The notes: generated by a model not told the origin, from the letters alone. A stretch of 43,451 nucleotides of DNA from Comamonadaceae bacterium (GCA_947373105.1 CANBWK010000014.1:1-43451); one strand, 5' to 3'. Counted from the stretch's first letter, positions 25,799-33,709 are shown. Program-made: numbers and translations.

Positions 25799-26818
25799 TT
25801 ATTCCAATCCTGGCAACTCAATACCAAGAAACTTTTCTGCATTGGCATGGGTGAGTTGTTCAATGGTTTTTTCGTCAAAGCCAGCAGCCTTGATGCGTTC
25901 AACGGGTAGATTTTCATTGAAATTGAATGGGTAATCCGTCCCGATCATCAGCTGCGAAGCACCAAAGGTCAGAACCAGATGCTGCAGAGTTCGTTGGTCA
26001 AACACCAAAGTGTCGTAGTAAAGCGCCCGCGCTTGTTCAGTTGGCGACCGGTGAACGCTTTCTTTGATTGCCGGGAATACAGACATCGCCTGTTGAAGTC
26101 GGGGCAACAACATCGCCAAAGTTCCCCCGCCATGGCTGAAGGCAATTCGCAGCGTCGGATACCTTTCCATTAAATTTCCTGTCAAAACAGATGCTGCGGC
26201 CAAACCGACATCCGTGGGAAAAGCCAAGACTTGCTGTAAAGGCGCTGGCCCCACCAATCGGTCCATGCCAGCGGGACGCAAAGCGTGCACAAAAACGGGC
26301 ATGTCCAGGGCGACACAGGCTTCAAAAAATGGATCAAACCGAGGGTCACCAATCACAGTTCCGTTGATATTGCTGCCAACCTCAACACCCCGAAGTCCCA
26401 GCGACTCCTTCATGTAGTGCAACTCTTTAATGGCAAGCGTTAAGTCTTGTAGAGGCACCGCACCCAGCCCAACAAGTTGACCTGAAGATTCACTCACCAT
26501 GGTGGCAATTTGCTCATTCAAAAACCGTACTAATTGAGCACCATCAGGCGGCGACAACCAATAAGAGAGCAACTCGGGCATTGGCGAAATGGCCTGCATT
26601 TTCAGGCCCATCTCCTGAAAGTCGGCCAGCCGACGCGAAGTGGTCCAACATTTATCGGACACTGTTCTGTAGTTCTTTCCATCGATCATGACATGTCGAT
26701 GACATTCATGCGCTGCCGCCATAGAGGGCCAGCCAGATGGCGTCAGACCTCCCAGATATTTTGGAAAGTCCCCAGGAACAACGTGTGCGTGCACGTCAAT
26801 ACCGCAATTGCACTTCAT
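25799..26818 (-). CDS. Amidohydrolase-family decarboxylase, ACMSD-like
   Basis: The 339-residue protein resembles 2-amino-3-carboxymuconate-6-semialdehyde decarboxylase. It has the metal motif His10-X-His12 (DVHAH), DGKNYRTVSDKCW, SYWLSPPDGAQLVRFLN, a histidine in VFVHALRP, SHGGG and the final metal Asp in GTDYPF. The family removes CO2 from aromatic or ring-opened acids, without oxidation, using a zinc or manganese ion. Next to an extradiol dioxygenase it could decarboxylate the ring-cleavage product or an aromatic carboxylate before hydroxylation. It is 55 bases downstream of the exported hydrolase. Confidence 0.9.
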   Translation of the reverse strand: MKCNCGIDVHAHVVPGDFPKYLGGLTPSGWPSMAAAHECHRHVMIDGKNYRTVSDKCWTTSRRLADFQEMGLKMQAISPMPELLSYWLSPPDGAQLVRFLNEQIATMVSESSGQLVGLGAVPLQDLTLAIKELHYMKESLGLRGVEVGSNINGTVIGDPRFDPFFEACVALDMPVFVHALRPAGMDRLVGPAPLQQVLAFPTDVGLAAASVLTGNLMERYPTLRIAFSHGGGTLAMLLPRLQQAMSVFPAIKESVHRSPTEQARALYYDTLVFDQRTLQHLVLTFGASQLMIGTDYPFNFNENLPVERIKAAGFDEKTIEQLTHANAEKFLGIELPGLE

Positions 26819-26873
26819 AGCATTCCTAAGATCAAAATCAGCCTGAAAAAGAGCTCAAGCGACTTATGACTCC

Positions 26874-27914
26874 CTATGCACCCTTATAGACAGGGCCAGG
26901 TTGCGCAAAATAATTAGACAGTATGTGATACACAGTGGCGTAATTTTTAGAACGCGTGCTGGTGTGTGCAATACCTTGCATCACCACAAACTGTTTATCG
27001 GGGTGCGCCAGTTTTTCAAAGAATGCCGCCAAATCTTGAAAGCTGGCAATGCCATCAAACTGACCGCGCAAGATCAATGTGGGTACATTGATTTTTTCCG
27101 GATCACAAACGGGCAAATTAGCCGACATGTCGATGTATGTTCCTGTGGGAACAGAACTGTCCAACGCCAAAACAGCGTCCGCAAAAGTCTCCACAACGCT
27201 CATGTCACTCGTGCCAGGATGGTCACGCGTAAAAATACTTCGAATCATGTCGCGGTCAATAGGCCTGCGGTTGCTGGCCAAATAGGCTGGCAGCTTCTTT
27301 TTGCGCTCAGCCAGGGTGGGGCTACCTTGCCCGGTCCAGACCATGGCATCCAAAACCATGCGCGCAACGCGCTCTGGGTGTCTTTGCGCAAACAAGGCTG
27401 CCCGCAATGCACCCGACGAAGAACCATAGGTCAGTAACTTCTGGCCACCATTGGTTTTCATGATGTATTCGCTCACAGCTTCCAAGTCGTCAGCGCCGCA
27501 GGAAATGTTGGCGTTGACATTGCGTGTCTTGTCTGACCGTCCATAGCCCTCGCAGTCAAAACACCATGTGTCATAGCCTTGCCGCGCAAACCAATCCATC
27601 AAAGAGGCATCATCTCTGCCTTTCATTTGCAAATCAAAAACGGGCGTTGAAGCCATGGAAGAGCCATGGACAAACACAATGGTGCCTCTGGAAGGTACGT
27701 TGGATTTGGCCAATTTTTTGTTCCACATGAATAACTTGACTGACTCTGAGCCTACTTTTTTAACCGTCCAGTGCGCCTGACCCGTCACATCGGGTGCCGA
27801 AGCCGAAGTGCTTTGCGCGGCGGCATCCGTTGTACTGAGTGCGCCAGTGGTCGCCAGCGCTGAACTGGCCAAAAATAGCCTTCTTGATTCTGAGATTTTG
27901 TTGTTTGTGTTCAT
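26874..27914 (-). CDS. Exported alpha/beta hydrolase
   Basis: The 346-residue protein starts with a leader holding SESRRLFLASSALATTG, a Tat-like twin-arginine motif at residues 11-12, and a long Ala/Ser/Thr linker after it. The hydrolase domain has HGSS (83-86), the nucleophile elbow GSSSG (Ser166), LRGQFDGIAS for the acid and GIAHTS for the histidine. ATG 27914 begins the leader; the frame extends upstream without a good start. Export makes a role as the cytoplasmic C-C hydrolase of a meta-cleavage pathway unlikely. It more probably splits an ester or similar conjugate in the periplasm, releasing the aromatic compound that the following genes use. Confidence 0.87.
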   Translation of the reverse strand: MNTNNKISESRRLFLASSALATTGALSTTDAAAQSTSASAPDVTGQAHWTVKKVGSESVKLFMWNKKLAKSNVPSRGTIVFVHGSSMASTPVFDLQMKGRDDASLMDWFARQGYDTWCFDCEGYGRSDKTRNVNANISCGADDLEAVSEYIMKTNGGQKLLTYGSSSGALRAALFAQRHPERVARMVLDAMVWTGQGSPTLAERKKKLPAYLASNRRPIDRDMIRSIFTRDHPGTSDMSVVETFADAVLALDSSVPTGTYIDMSANLPVCDPEKINVPTLILRGQFDGIASFQDLAAFFEKLAHPDKQFVVMQGIAHTSTRSKNYATVYHILSNYFAQPGPVYKGA

Positions 27915-28153
27915 AGTCGTGAATTTACAAATAAAAAAGGCGCGTGAAGCGGTAACAATTATCAAAACACAGAAGGCGCTCTTCAGGTTCAGGGCATACC
28001 CTAACCCTAGAAAAAGTCACATACACCCCGCATGTATTTCTCACAATGCTTATTGAAAGTGCCATTCATTCTGAAAGCGCCAGCATTTACATCCAAAGGA
28101 TATGTGGGTGACTTACTCAACGAAGGACAGTTTTTGCCACCTAAACGACAACC
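27915..28153. other. Divergent intergenic region
   Basis: This 239-base gap separates the leftward exported hydrolase from the rightward lipoprotein lipase and coincides with a sharp change of base composition. It contains AGGGCATACCCT (27991-28002), a small dyad, running into CCCTAACCCTAG. On the minus strand TTGTGA and TATGTG are spaced by 17 bases near 28050-28020 and could be a weak promoter. Nothing decisive is seen. Confidence 0.35.
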
Positions 28154-29206
28154 ATGACACCAAACCGCATACATTTTTTTTGTTGTCTTGCCAGCGCGTG
28201 CATCGCACTGCTGACTGCTTGCTCGGCGCCCGAGCCGCACACCCAAGCGATCGCGGCGCCCACGGTGCCAGACAAAATCAAGACTGCCAATCCAGTAACA
28301 GCCAGCGCCATGACCTTCAGCTTGCCAAATGGGCCCCGCTTGGCTGCGCGGGTCTGGGCAAGTCCCCAGCCCCAGCACATCGTGCTGGCCGTGCACGGCT
28401 TCAACGACTACAGCAAAGCCTTTGAGCCCCTGGCCCAGCACCTGGTGGCCGAGCTGCAAGCCACGGTGTACGCCTACGACCAGCGCGGCTTTGGGGCCAA
28501 CCCTGAACCGGGCATCTGGCCCGGATCGCCCGCCCTGCTGACCGACCTGCGCCACATCGCCGCACAACTGCGCGAGCGCCACCCCGACCTGCCCCTGACA
28601 GTGGTCGGCGAAAGCATGGGCGGGGCTGTCGTGATGCTGGCCGCCAGCGAAACACCTGGCTTGACAGCAGACCAACTCATCCTCCAAGCCCCTGCCGTGT
28701 GGGGTGCCCAAAGCATGCCGTGGTACCAACGGTTCAGCCTGCAATTCATGAACGCAGTGGCCCCCGAAATGACTTTCACCGGCCGAGGCTTGCAATCTCT
28801 GGGCATTCGCCCCACCGACGACCCCGAAGTCTCGAGCGACCTGAGCCGCGACCCACTGTTCATCAAAGCCACCCGCGTCGGCAGCCTGGCCGGGGTCACC
28901 GAGCTCATGGGCCGCGCTCAAACCCTAGCCACCCGGCCTCCACAACGCACACTGGTGTTGTACGGCCTGCGCGACCGCATCATCCCGCAGCTACCCGTGT
29001 GCGACTGGCTGACGCACTTCAACACCACAACGGCAAGCCCTGGTGTCTTCGATGTCGTGGTCTACAAAGAAGGCTGGCACCTCTTGACACGCCAACTGCG
29101 CACGCGCGAGCCCCTGCAAGACATGACCCACTGGCTGCAAAAGAAACCCCTGCCCCATCAGCAGACCGCGGCGCAAGCCCAACAAACGGTGTGTGTGCCA
29201 GACTGA
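28154..29206 (+). CDS. Alpha/beta hydrolase lipoprotein (monoacylglycerol lipase / lysophospholipase-like)
   Basis: The 350-residue protein has a lipoprotein signal with lipobox LTAC (Cys23), so it is probably anchored in an envelope membrane. The hydrolase core has AVHGFNDYS (80-87), YAYDQRGFGAN and the nucleophile elbow GESMGG (Ser154), matching the monoacylglycerol lipase group (Hydrolase_4). A catalytic histidine is likely in KEGWHLL near the C-terminus. Its G+C content is clearly higher than that of the catabolic genes to its left. Nothing links it functionally with the neighbouring cluster; it looks like a housekeeping gene. Confidence 0.88.
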   Translation: MTPNRIHFFCCLASACIALLTACSAPEPHTQAIAAPTVPDKIKTANPVTASAMTFSLPNGPRLAARVWASPQPQHIVLAVHGFNDYSKAFEPLAQHLVAELQATVYAYDQRGFGANPEPGIWPGSPALLTDLRHIAAQLRERHPDLPLTVVGESMGGAVVMLAASETPGLTADQLILQAPAVWGAQSMPWYQRFSLQFMNAVAPEMTFTGRGLQSLGIRPTDDPEVSSDLSRDPLFIKATRVGSLAGVTELMGRAQTLATRPPQRTLVLYGLRDRIIPQLPVCDWLTHFNTTTASPGVFDVVVYKEGWHLLTRQLRTREPLQDMTHWLQKKPLPHQQTAAQAQQTVCVPD

Positions 29207-29280
29207 ACACAGGCTCACGCCATGAGCCAAAAGAACTGTTGAAACAACCAGGAGCGTGGGCTATTCCCTATCTACCAGCC

Positions 29281-30000
29281 TTAACCCATCATCCTGCGCA
29301 GACTGGAGAAAAACAGCTCCGACTGAAGCCGCTCCCCGTTGGTCTGATCTGCCACACGCTGAGCGAGCGCGGCGTCAACAGGTTTCAGCGCCACACCGGT
29401 CGAGGCTGCCAGCACCTGCGCTTGGCAGGCGCGTTCCAAGTAGTACAAGTCGTCATAGGCGTAGTCGACGCGTTCACCGCACACGATGACGCCGTGGTTG
29501 CCCAAGAACACCACATCTGCCCCATGCATGGCATGCGCAATGCGCTCACCTTCGGTCATGTCCAGGGCCAGTCCGTTGTAGTTCGCGTCCACCGCCAAGC
29601 GGCCATGAAAGCGCATGGCGGTTTGGGATAAGCGGGTGTCAAGGGCCCGTACTGCCGTCAAGGTGAGGGCCGTTGCGTGCGGCATGTGGGTGTGCAGCAC
29701 GACCGACTTGCGCGCGATGCGGTGCACCGCAGCATGAATGAACATGGCCGTGGGCTCCACCGGGTGACGGCCCGCCAGTTGCTCGCCCGCCGCGTTGCAC
29801 ATCACGATGTCAGGCGCTTGCACCTCACTCCAATGCAAACCACGCGGGTTGAGCAAAAACCAGTCGTCCCGGCCGGGCACCGACACGCTGAAATGGTTGC
29901 ACACGCCCTCGCTCAGTCCCTGAGCGGCGGCAGCACGCAAGGCCAACGCCAGGTCTTCACGCAGCGGCAACAGGGCTTCAAAGGTTTCATCGGCTTGCAA
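29281..30000 (-). CDS. Class II aldolase/adducin-family protein
   Basis: The 239-residue protein has the class II aldolase zinc site as His103-X-His105 (LHTHMPH) and His169 (GNHGV), with a likely catalytic Glu82 (EPTAMFIH) and NHFSVSVPG near 35. Relatives act on sugar phosphates or other hydroxy-aldehydes or acids, or act as decarboxylases; the usual substrate in this type is often unknown. TTG 30000 is chosen because GGAGG lies exactly six bases before it; an in-frame ATG at 30024 lies upstream of that ribosome site. It shares the high G+C of the preceding gene. No partner genes suggest a pathway. Confidence 0.85.
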   Translation of the reverse strand: MQADETFEALLPLREDLALALRAAAAQGLSEGVCNHFSVSVPGRDDWFLLNPRGLHWSEVQAPDIVMCNAAGEQLAGRHPVEPTAMFIHAAVHRIARKSVVLHTHMPHATALTLTAVRALDTRLSQTAMRFHGRLAVDANYNGLALDMTEGERIAHAMHGADVVFLGNHGVIVCGERVDYAYDDLYYLERACQAQVLAASTGVALKPVDAALAQRVADQTNGERLQSELFFSSLRRMMG

Positions 30001-30255
30001 GGTGTACCTCCATCTTCCAATCATCGGTTTTTGAATGGCGAAAGTCTGGCAAAAGTGCGCAGACCTGCGTTGTGGCATTTGACCAGATAAAAAAACTGGT
30101 CACCTGAACAGCCCTGCAGGCTCTTGCCTTAATCCCCGCCCCGCAACGAGACGACCTACTCTCGGCGAGAAGTTTGAAGTCTTATGCGGTGAGTCCATCG
30201 TTCGTCCAAGCGGCTGCGCTGGCTCACCACTCCTTTTTATGATTCACCTACCTTC

Positions 30256-30993
30256 TTAAAAAATCACGCCGCAGTCGTAGTGCACCTGCTTGACTTCGTG
30301 TTCCAGCATGAGTGCGTGTGGTCCTTGGCGGTTCATGGCCCATGTCTGGCGGTAAAAACCGCCCCACTGGCTAAAGCGCGTCAGGCTGACCCGCGCGGTG
30401 TGCGGGTCGCTCAGGTCGACTGTGGGGGTCACGTCCAGCGCCATGGCTGCACGAGCGGTATCGGCGTTCATGTTTTGCGTGAAGTGTTGTTTTGAGCTTT
30501 GGTGGCGGATTTGGTCTTGCAGCTCTTTTTGATTGCATAGCAACGTGACCGATTTGTAAGCCGAATGCCATCGCAGCAGTGTGAGTCCCGCTTTCAGGCG
30601 AAACAGCACCAGTTGCAAATACCCCAGCGCGCTACCGTCGGTCTGCACCGGCTCGGTGATGGCTTGTTGCATGTTTTGGTCATGCATCCAGCCGGGTTCT
30701 TGGTACAGCTGCTCGCTTTGGATGTGGGGCGCGGCTTGGGCGTCTCGCCAATACAAAAACGGCCAGCCGTTTCTGTTGCCCACATACAGCCAGTTGAGCA
30801 AACGCCCTGCTGGCGGCTGGAGTTGAGGCAGCAGCGTAAAGTAATGCACAGGGTCAAAGTCCACCCATTGGCGGTGCAAGGGCTGCGGAAACAAGGTGTT
30901 GCCCTGCTCGGACAATGTGCGGTGCCATTGGTCCACGGCATTGACGATGGTTTGGGCTGGATTGTTAGGGCTGTCGAAGCTGTTGGGATTCAT
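30256..30993 (-). CDS. Hypothetical protein, 245 residues
   Basis: I do not recognise this protein. It is soluble-looking, rich in Gln, Trp, His and Leu, and has no signal peptide, membrane segment or known motif. Sections such as QWVDFDPVHYFTLLPQLQPP and WLYVGNRNGWPFLYWRDAQA have the feel of a compact globular domain, and the C-terminal SQWGGFYRQTWAMNRQGPH is aromatic-rich. ATG 30993 begins a normal N-terminus; the open frame upstream to 31152 overlaps the next gene and is unlikely. It lies downstream of two very small genes on the same strand and may share a transcript with them. Confidence 0.7.
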   Translation of the reverse strand: MNPNSFDSPNNPAQTIVNAVDQWHRTLSEQGNTLFPQPLHRQWVDFDPVHYFTLLPQLQPPAGRLLNWLYVGNRNGWPFLYWRDAQAAPHIQSEQLYQEPGWMHDQNMQQAITEPVQTDGSALGYLQLVLFRLKAGLTLLRWHSAYKSVTLLCNQKELQDQIRHQSSKQHFTQNMNADTARAAMALDVTPTVDLSDPHTARVSLTRFSQWGGFYRQTWAMNRQGPHALMLEHEVKQVHYDCGVIF

Positions 30994-31066
30994 GGCGTTA
31001 TTCAATGATGTGTGACTGCTCGCATCATGCACGCCTCTTGGCTCACGTCGTGAGCTTGGTATCAAA

Positions 31067-31267
31067 CTAACCGCTTTCGCCCCGCAGGATCGCCCAAAGT
31101 TGCGCACCCAGAACGGGGTCATCTTGCGTGACTTTGTCTGCCAAATCTTCAAAGACCTTGCGCTGTCTGGCCCGGTCTGCGTCGGTCATGGGGCGGTCCT
31201 TTAAAAATACTGCTGGCATCTCTTCATCCAGATCGTCGTCGGTAAAGCAACTGCCGTCTTTACACAT
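31067..31267 (-). CDS. Small acidic hypothetical protein, 66 residues
   Basis: The protein begins MCKDGSCFTDDDLDEEMPAV and ends in a charged helix (DRARQRKVFEDLADKV). The two cysteines four residues apart near the start could bind metal or form a disulfide, but no family is recognised. ATG 31267 is strongly supported by GCGGAGG seven bases upstream, which favours a real gene despite its size. It overlaps the preceding 48-codon frame by eight bases. Confidence 0.6.
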   Translation of the reverse strand: MCKDGSCFTDDDLDEEMPAVFLKDRPMTDADRARQRKVFEDLADKVTQDDPVLGAQLWAILRGESG

Positions 31268-31406
31268 TTTTGGTACCTCCGCACGGACAGTCTTTGAGGA
31301 CGCCAAGACGGACCCATAAACGATGTAAAGCGAGTATGGCTACGCGCTGCTGGGCGACAGCAAGGCGCTGCATCAAAAGTTCGGGGACTGGTTTTTTTGG
31401 GGTCAT
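31260..31406 (-). CDS. Possible 48-residue protein
   Basis: The frame from ATG 31406 encodes a basic, helical peptide ending in LKDCPCGGTKNV, with a CPC motif. It overlaps the well-supported 66-residue gene by eight bases, as coupled genes do, but has no evident ribosome site of its own. It starts 25 bases after a hairpin terminator. Treat it as a candidate only. Confidence 0.4.
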   Translation of the reverse strand: MTPKKPVPELLMQRLAVAQQRVAILALHRLWVRLGVLKDCPCGGTKNV

Positions 31407-31420
31407 AGGCAATTGAAGTT

Positions 31421-31452
31421 GAAAATAGAAAAAGCCGCTGGTCAAGCGGCTT
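31421..31452 (-). terminator. Rho-independent terminator (leftward)
   Basis: Read on the minus strand, AAGCCGCT - TGACC - AGCGGCTT is a perfect eight-base stem with a five-base loop, followed by TTTCTATTTT. It lies 105 bases after the stop of the DUF3303-like gene and just before the small reading frames, so it either ends that gene's transcript or attenuates the small genes. Confidence 0.7.
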
Positions 31453-31556
31453 GCTGCGGTGGTTGTGAATTCCCATTTTACCAAAGCTTATACTTTTTGT
31501 CAGATATTTGCATTGTCAATACCTAAAGTTCATTGCACTGCGCTGAAATCAGCAAC

Positions 31557-31895
31557 TTAATCTTGGGACGGAAACGCATTTTCCAAAGCCTCTTCAATCC
31601 ACTGGTTGGACTGTGTACTGATTTGCGCCAATTCTTCTACATCGAGAACTGGAACAACTTTGCAAGTCAACCACGGGGCAAACTTCGTGACAAATGAAGC
31701 CACTGTTCGAGGGTCGCTGGTTTCGCAATGCAGATAACCACTTTCATTCTCTAACGTGTGCACAAAAGCCAGAATATTGAAACCTTCCTCAGGCTTCCAT
31801 TGGTTAAAGACGGCGATAAGCGCAGTATCGCTTTCCAAGTAGTCTTCAAAATTCAGACCTTCAAGCCTGATCTTGTATTCGATCATGTATTTCAT
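31557..31895 (-). CDS. DUF3303-like small protein
   Basis: The 112-residue protein opens with MKYMIEYKIR and has FNQWKPEEGFNILAFVHTLE and YLHCETSDPRTVASFVTKF, a layout I associate with DUF3303, small proteins thought to have a ferredoxin-like alpha+beta fold. The biochemical role of that family is not known to me. AGGAG six bases before ATG supports the start. It stands alone on its strand between two small gaps, close to other small alpha/beta-barrel proteins. Confidence 0.65.
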   Translation of the reverse strand: MKYMIEYKIRLEGLNFEDYLESDTALIAVFNQWKPEEGFNILAFVHTLENESGYLHCETSDPRTVASFVTKFAPWLTCKVVPVLDVEELAQISTQSNQWIEEALENAFPSQD

Positions 31896-31999
31896 GTTAT
31901 CTCCTAGGATTCATTGGGAGCCAAAGTCAATTTGACGTTATTCATTTAACGAGTTGAATGGGACCATCGTGACCTCATTCAACTTTATCTTTTTGTTTT

Positions 32000-32311
32000 T
32001 TAAATAGGCAATTGGCGCGCTAGATTGCTGCGAACCCAACTGCTCAGACCGCTGGCGGTGGCTTTCATTGACCAAGCTTGAAAGGCTGGATCGGCATTGA
32101 TAGCATCTGTACACTTGCCATAAGCTTCGTAGCTGTCAAAGCGCGTGGCAAACACCATGTTGCCAATTTCACCGGCTGAAACAGTCCAAACAGAAACTTC
32201 TGCGCCGTGCTTGCGCCAAATTACTGCGGCCTCAGTGACGATTGCCACCATTTTGGCCATGTCTGCGCCCGGATTCGGTTTAAATACGGCTTGAGAAATC
32301 ATTTGCGGCAT
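32000..32311 (-). CDS. Small protein of probable dimeric alpha/beta-barrel fold
   Basis: The 103-residue protein starts MPQMISQAVFKPNPGADMAK and has HGAEVSVWTVSAGEIGNMVF and FDSYEAYGKCTDAINADPAF. This resembles the NIPSNAP/ABM-type stress-responsive barrels: a beta strand, a helix with a substrate-facing edge, then FxSYEAY. No catalytic residues can be named. AAGGA eight bases before ATG supports the start. It is divergent from the EthD-family gene over a 269-base gap. Confidence 0.65.
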   Translation of the reverse strand: MPQMISQAVFKPNPGADMAKMVAIVTEAAVIWRKHGAEVSVWTVSAGEIGNMVFATRFDSYEAYGKCTDAINADPAFQAWSMKATASGLSSWVRSNLARQLPI

Positions 32312-32417
32312 ATTGTCATCCTTGGTTTATGTCACCGCACTTCAACGTAAAGCACGGTGATCAATTTAGCGCCTTTGAATTTTCAATAGATACAGGTCAA
32401 GCCAGTTAATCGATAAC

Positions 32418-32504
32418 GTTTACCCTTGGTATATCGCACTGTGTTTTTGCGAGAAGTAAATTTTTATTCAAACGTAGATTTATCACTTACGCAGAAGGGT
32501 AAAC
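32418..32504. promoter_or_regulatory. Widely spaced perfect 10-bp inverted repeat in a divergent promoter region
   Basis: GTTTACCCTT (32418-32427) and its exact complement AAGGGTAAAC (32495-32504) are separated by 67 A+T-rich bases in the gap between the alpha/beta-barrel gene and the EthD gene. Two half-sites or two operators bracketing a promoter, perhaps with looping, are possible. The 269-base gap 32312-32580 otherwise shows only A+T-rich promoter-like sequence. Confidence 0.4.
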
Positions 32505-32580
32505 ACCCAGTGACGGCCAATAGTGGTCGTGTGCTAATAACTAATCTCTGGGCCGTATTGCACTTAATTAAGGAAAATCC

Positions 32581-32895
32581 ATGTTCAAAGCCACCATCAT
32601 GTACCCCCCTACACCCAGCGGACGTTTTGACATGAGCTATTACATCGAAAAGCACATGCCGATGGTGAAAAGCAAAATTGGCGCTTCTTGTGTTGGCTTC
32701 ACAGTCGAGTCTGGAATTGCAGGCGGTGCGCCAGGCTCAGCTGCTCCCTATGTTGCAATCGGGGCATTGTTGTTTGAATCCATAGAAGTCTTTGGCGCAG
32801 TCATGGCTGCGCACGGCGGCGAGATCATGGCCGACATTGCCAACTACACGGACTCACAACCCGTGATGCAAATCAGCGAAGTCAAGGTGGGTTAA
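32581..32895 (+). CDS. EthD-family protein
   Basis: The 104-residue protein has the EthD pattern: FKATIMYPPTPSGRFDMSYY followed by EKHMPMVKSKIG, then a central AAPYVAIGALLFESIEVF and a short C-terminal strand. EthD proteins are small ferredoxin-fold dimers needed, in ways still poorly understood, for some oxygenase-based degradation pathways such as ethyl tert-butyl ether. AAGGA seven bases before the ATG supports the start. It converges on the hydratase-family gene 11 bases away. Confidence 0.85.
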   Translation: MFKATIMYPPTPSGRFDMSYYIEKHMPMVKSKIGASCVGFTVESGIAGGAPGSAAPYVAIGALLFESIEVFGAVMAAHGGEIMADIANYTDSQPVMQISEVKVG

Positions 32896-32905
32896 AGCTT
32901 TAATT

Positions 32906-33709
32906 TCAAACCACCTTCAAAGTCAAGCCCACGAGAGGCAACTGGTATTGACTTTGCCAAACTTGTCCTGCAACCAAAGGCCAAGCGTCTGTCCAAGTTC
33001 CCGTGGTGATCACGTCACCCGCCTGAACATCGGGTGCGCCAGGGCAATTTCGTAGCGCCTTCATAAAGTGCAGCAGCGCCATCAAAGGGCTGTCCAGCAC
33101 GTTAGACGCCGCACCCTTCTCTACGCTCTGTCCAGCTTGCATCAATTCAAGCGACATGCCCGCGAGCATCGTGTGCAAAGCTTCACCGGTGCTCGCTACA
33201 TCCGTCACTTGCAATGACTTGCCCACCACCAGATGTGCATGCAAGCCACTGTCTGTCACGGTATCTGCCACTTTGAACTTCCAATCAGAAGCGTGCGATT
33301 GAACCACCTCGAAGCCACTGGCCATCCATTCGATCGACTCAAACAAACTTTGCACTGTTAAATCGGCTGGTGGTGTGCAACGCAGACCAAACACCAACTC
33401 GGGCTCCAGCCTGGGCTGGCACATGCGTGAAATGTCCACGCTGCACTCGCCCACTTCATTGGCCATGCTGAGGGTGGTGTTCCACACCGTGCCCCAAATA
33501 GGCTCAAACACCTGATACCGCTCCCAAATGCTGCGGTTGGTAAATCCAATCTTGAAGCCTCGCGGCTGTTCACCCCGAGCGACACGCAACTGCCGCACTT
33601 GCAAAGCGGTTTGGTAAGCTTGAGCCGAATCTGCTGGAATGCTGGCCAACGAACCGTCCGGCCAAAGCTTTCCTTCGTCAATGTGCTGCAAAAGTGTTTC
33701 CGGTGTCAT
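32906..33709 (-). CDS. 2-keto-4-pentenoate hydratase family (MhpD/XylJ-like) enzyme
   Basis: The 267-residue protein has the family course: LAQ-type N-terminal helix, QTALQVRQLRVARGEQPRG, FKIGFTNRSIWERYQV, then RLEPELVFGL with metal-binding acidic residues, and VTTGTWTDAWPL near the C-terminus in the form DVITTGTWT. Such enzymes hydrate 2-hydroxypentadienoate or decarboxylate 4-oxalocrotonate after meta-cleavage of catechols. It could complete the route started by the extradiol dioxygenase 8 kb away, but it is not in the same operon. Here QPRGFKIGFTN differs from the usual GYKIGLTS. Confidence 0.87.
   Translation of the reverse strand: MTPETLLQHIDEGKLWPDGSLASIPADSAQAYQTALQVRQLRVARGEQPRGFKIGFTNRSIWERYQVFEPIWGTVWNTTLSMANEVGECSVDISRMCQPRLEPELVFGLRCTPPADLTVQSLFESIEWMASGFEVVQSHASDWKFKVADTVTDSGLHAHLVVGKSLQVTDVASTGEALHTMLAGMSLELMQAGQSVEKGAASNVLDSPLMALLHFMKALRNCPGAPDVQAGDVITTGTWTDAWPLVAGQVWQSQYQLPLVGLTLKVV

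Noticed and set aside
26874-27914. Cytoplasmic meta-cleavage C-C hydrolase (MhpC-like)
   Set aside because: It carries an export leader and lacks the placement directly after the dioxygenase that such genes usually have.
28007-28921. Minus-strand open frame of 304 codons opposite the lipoprotein lipase
   Set aside because: Long only because the region is G+C-rich; the plus strand has a lipobox and a GESMGG serine motif.
28699-29631. Plus-strand open frame of 310 codons spanning the lipase end and the aldolase gene
   Set aside because: Crosses two recognisable genes in other frames and its translation is proline/arginine/histidine-rich without a domain.
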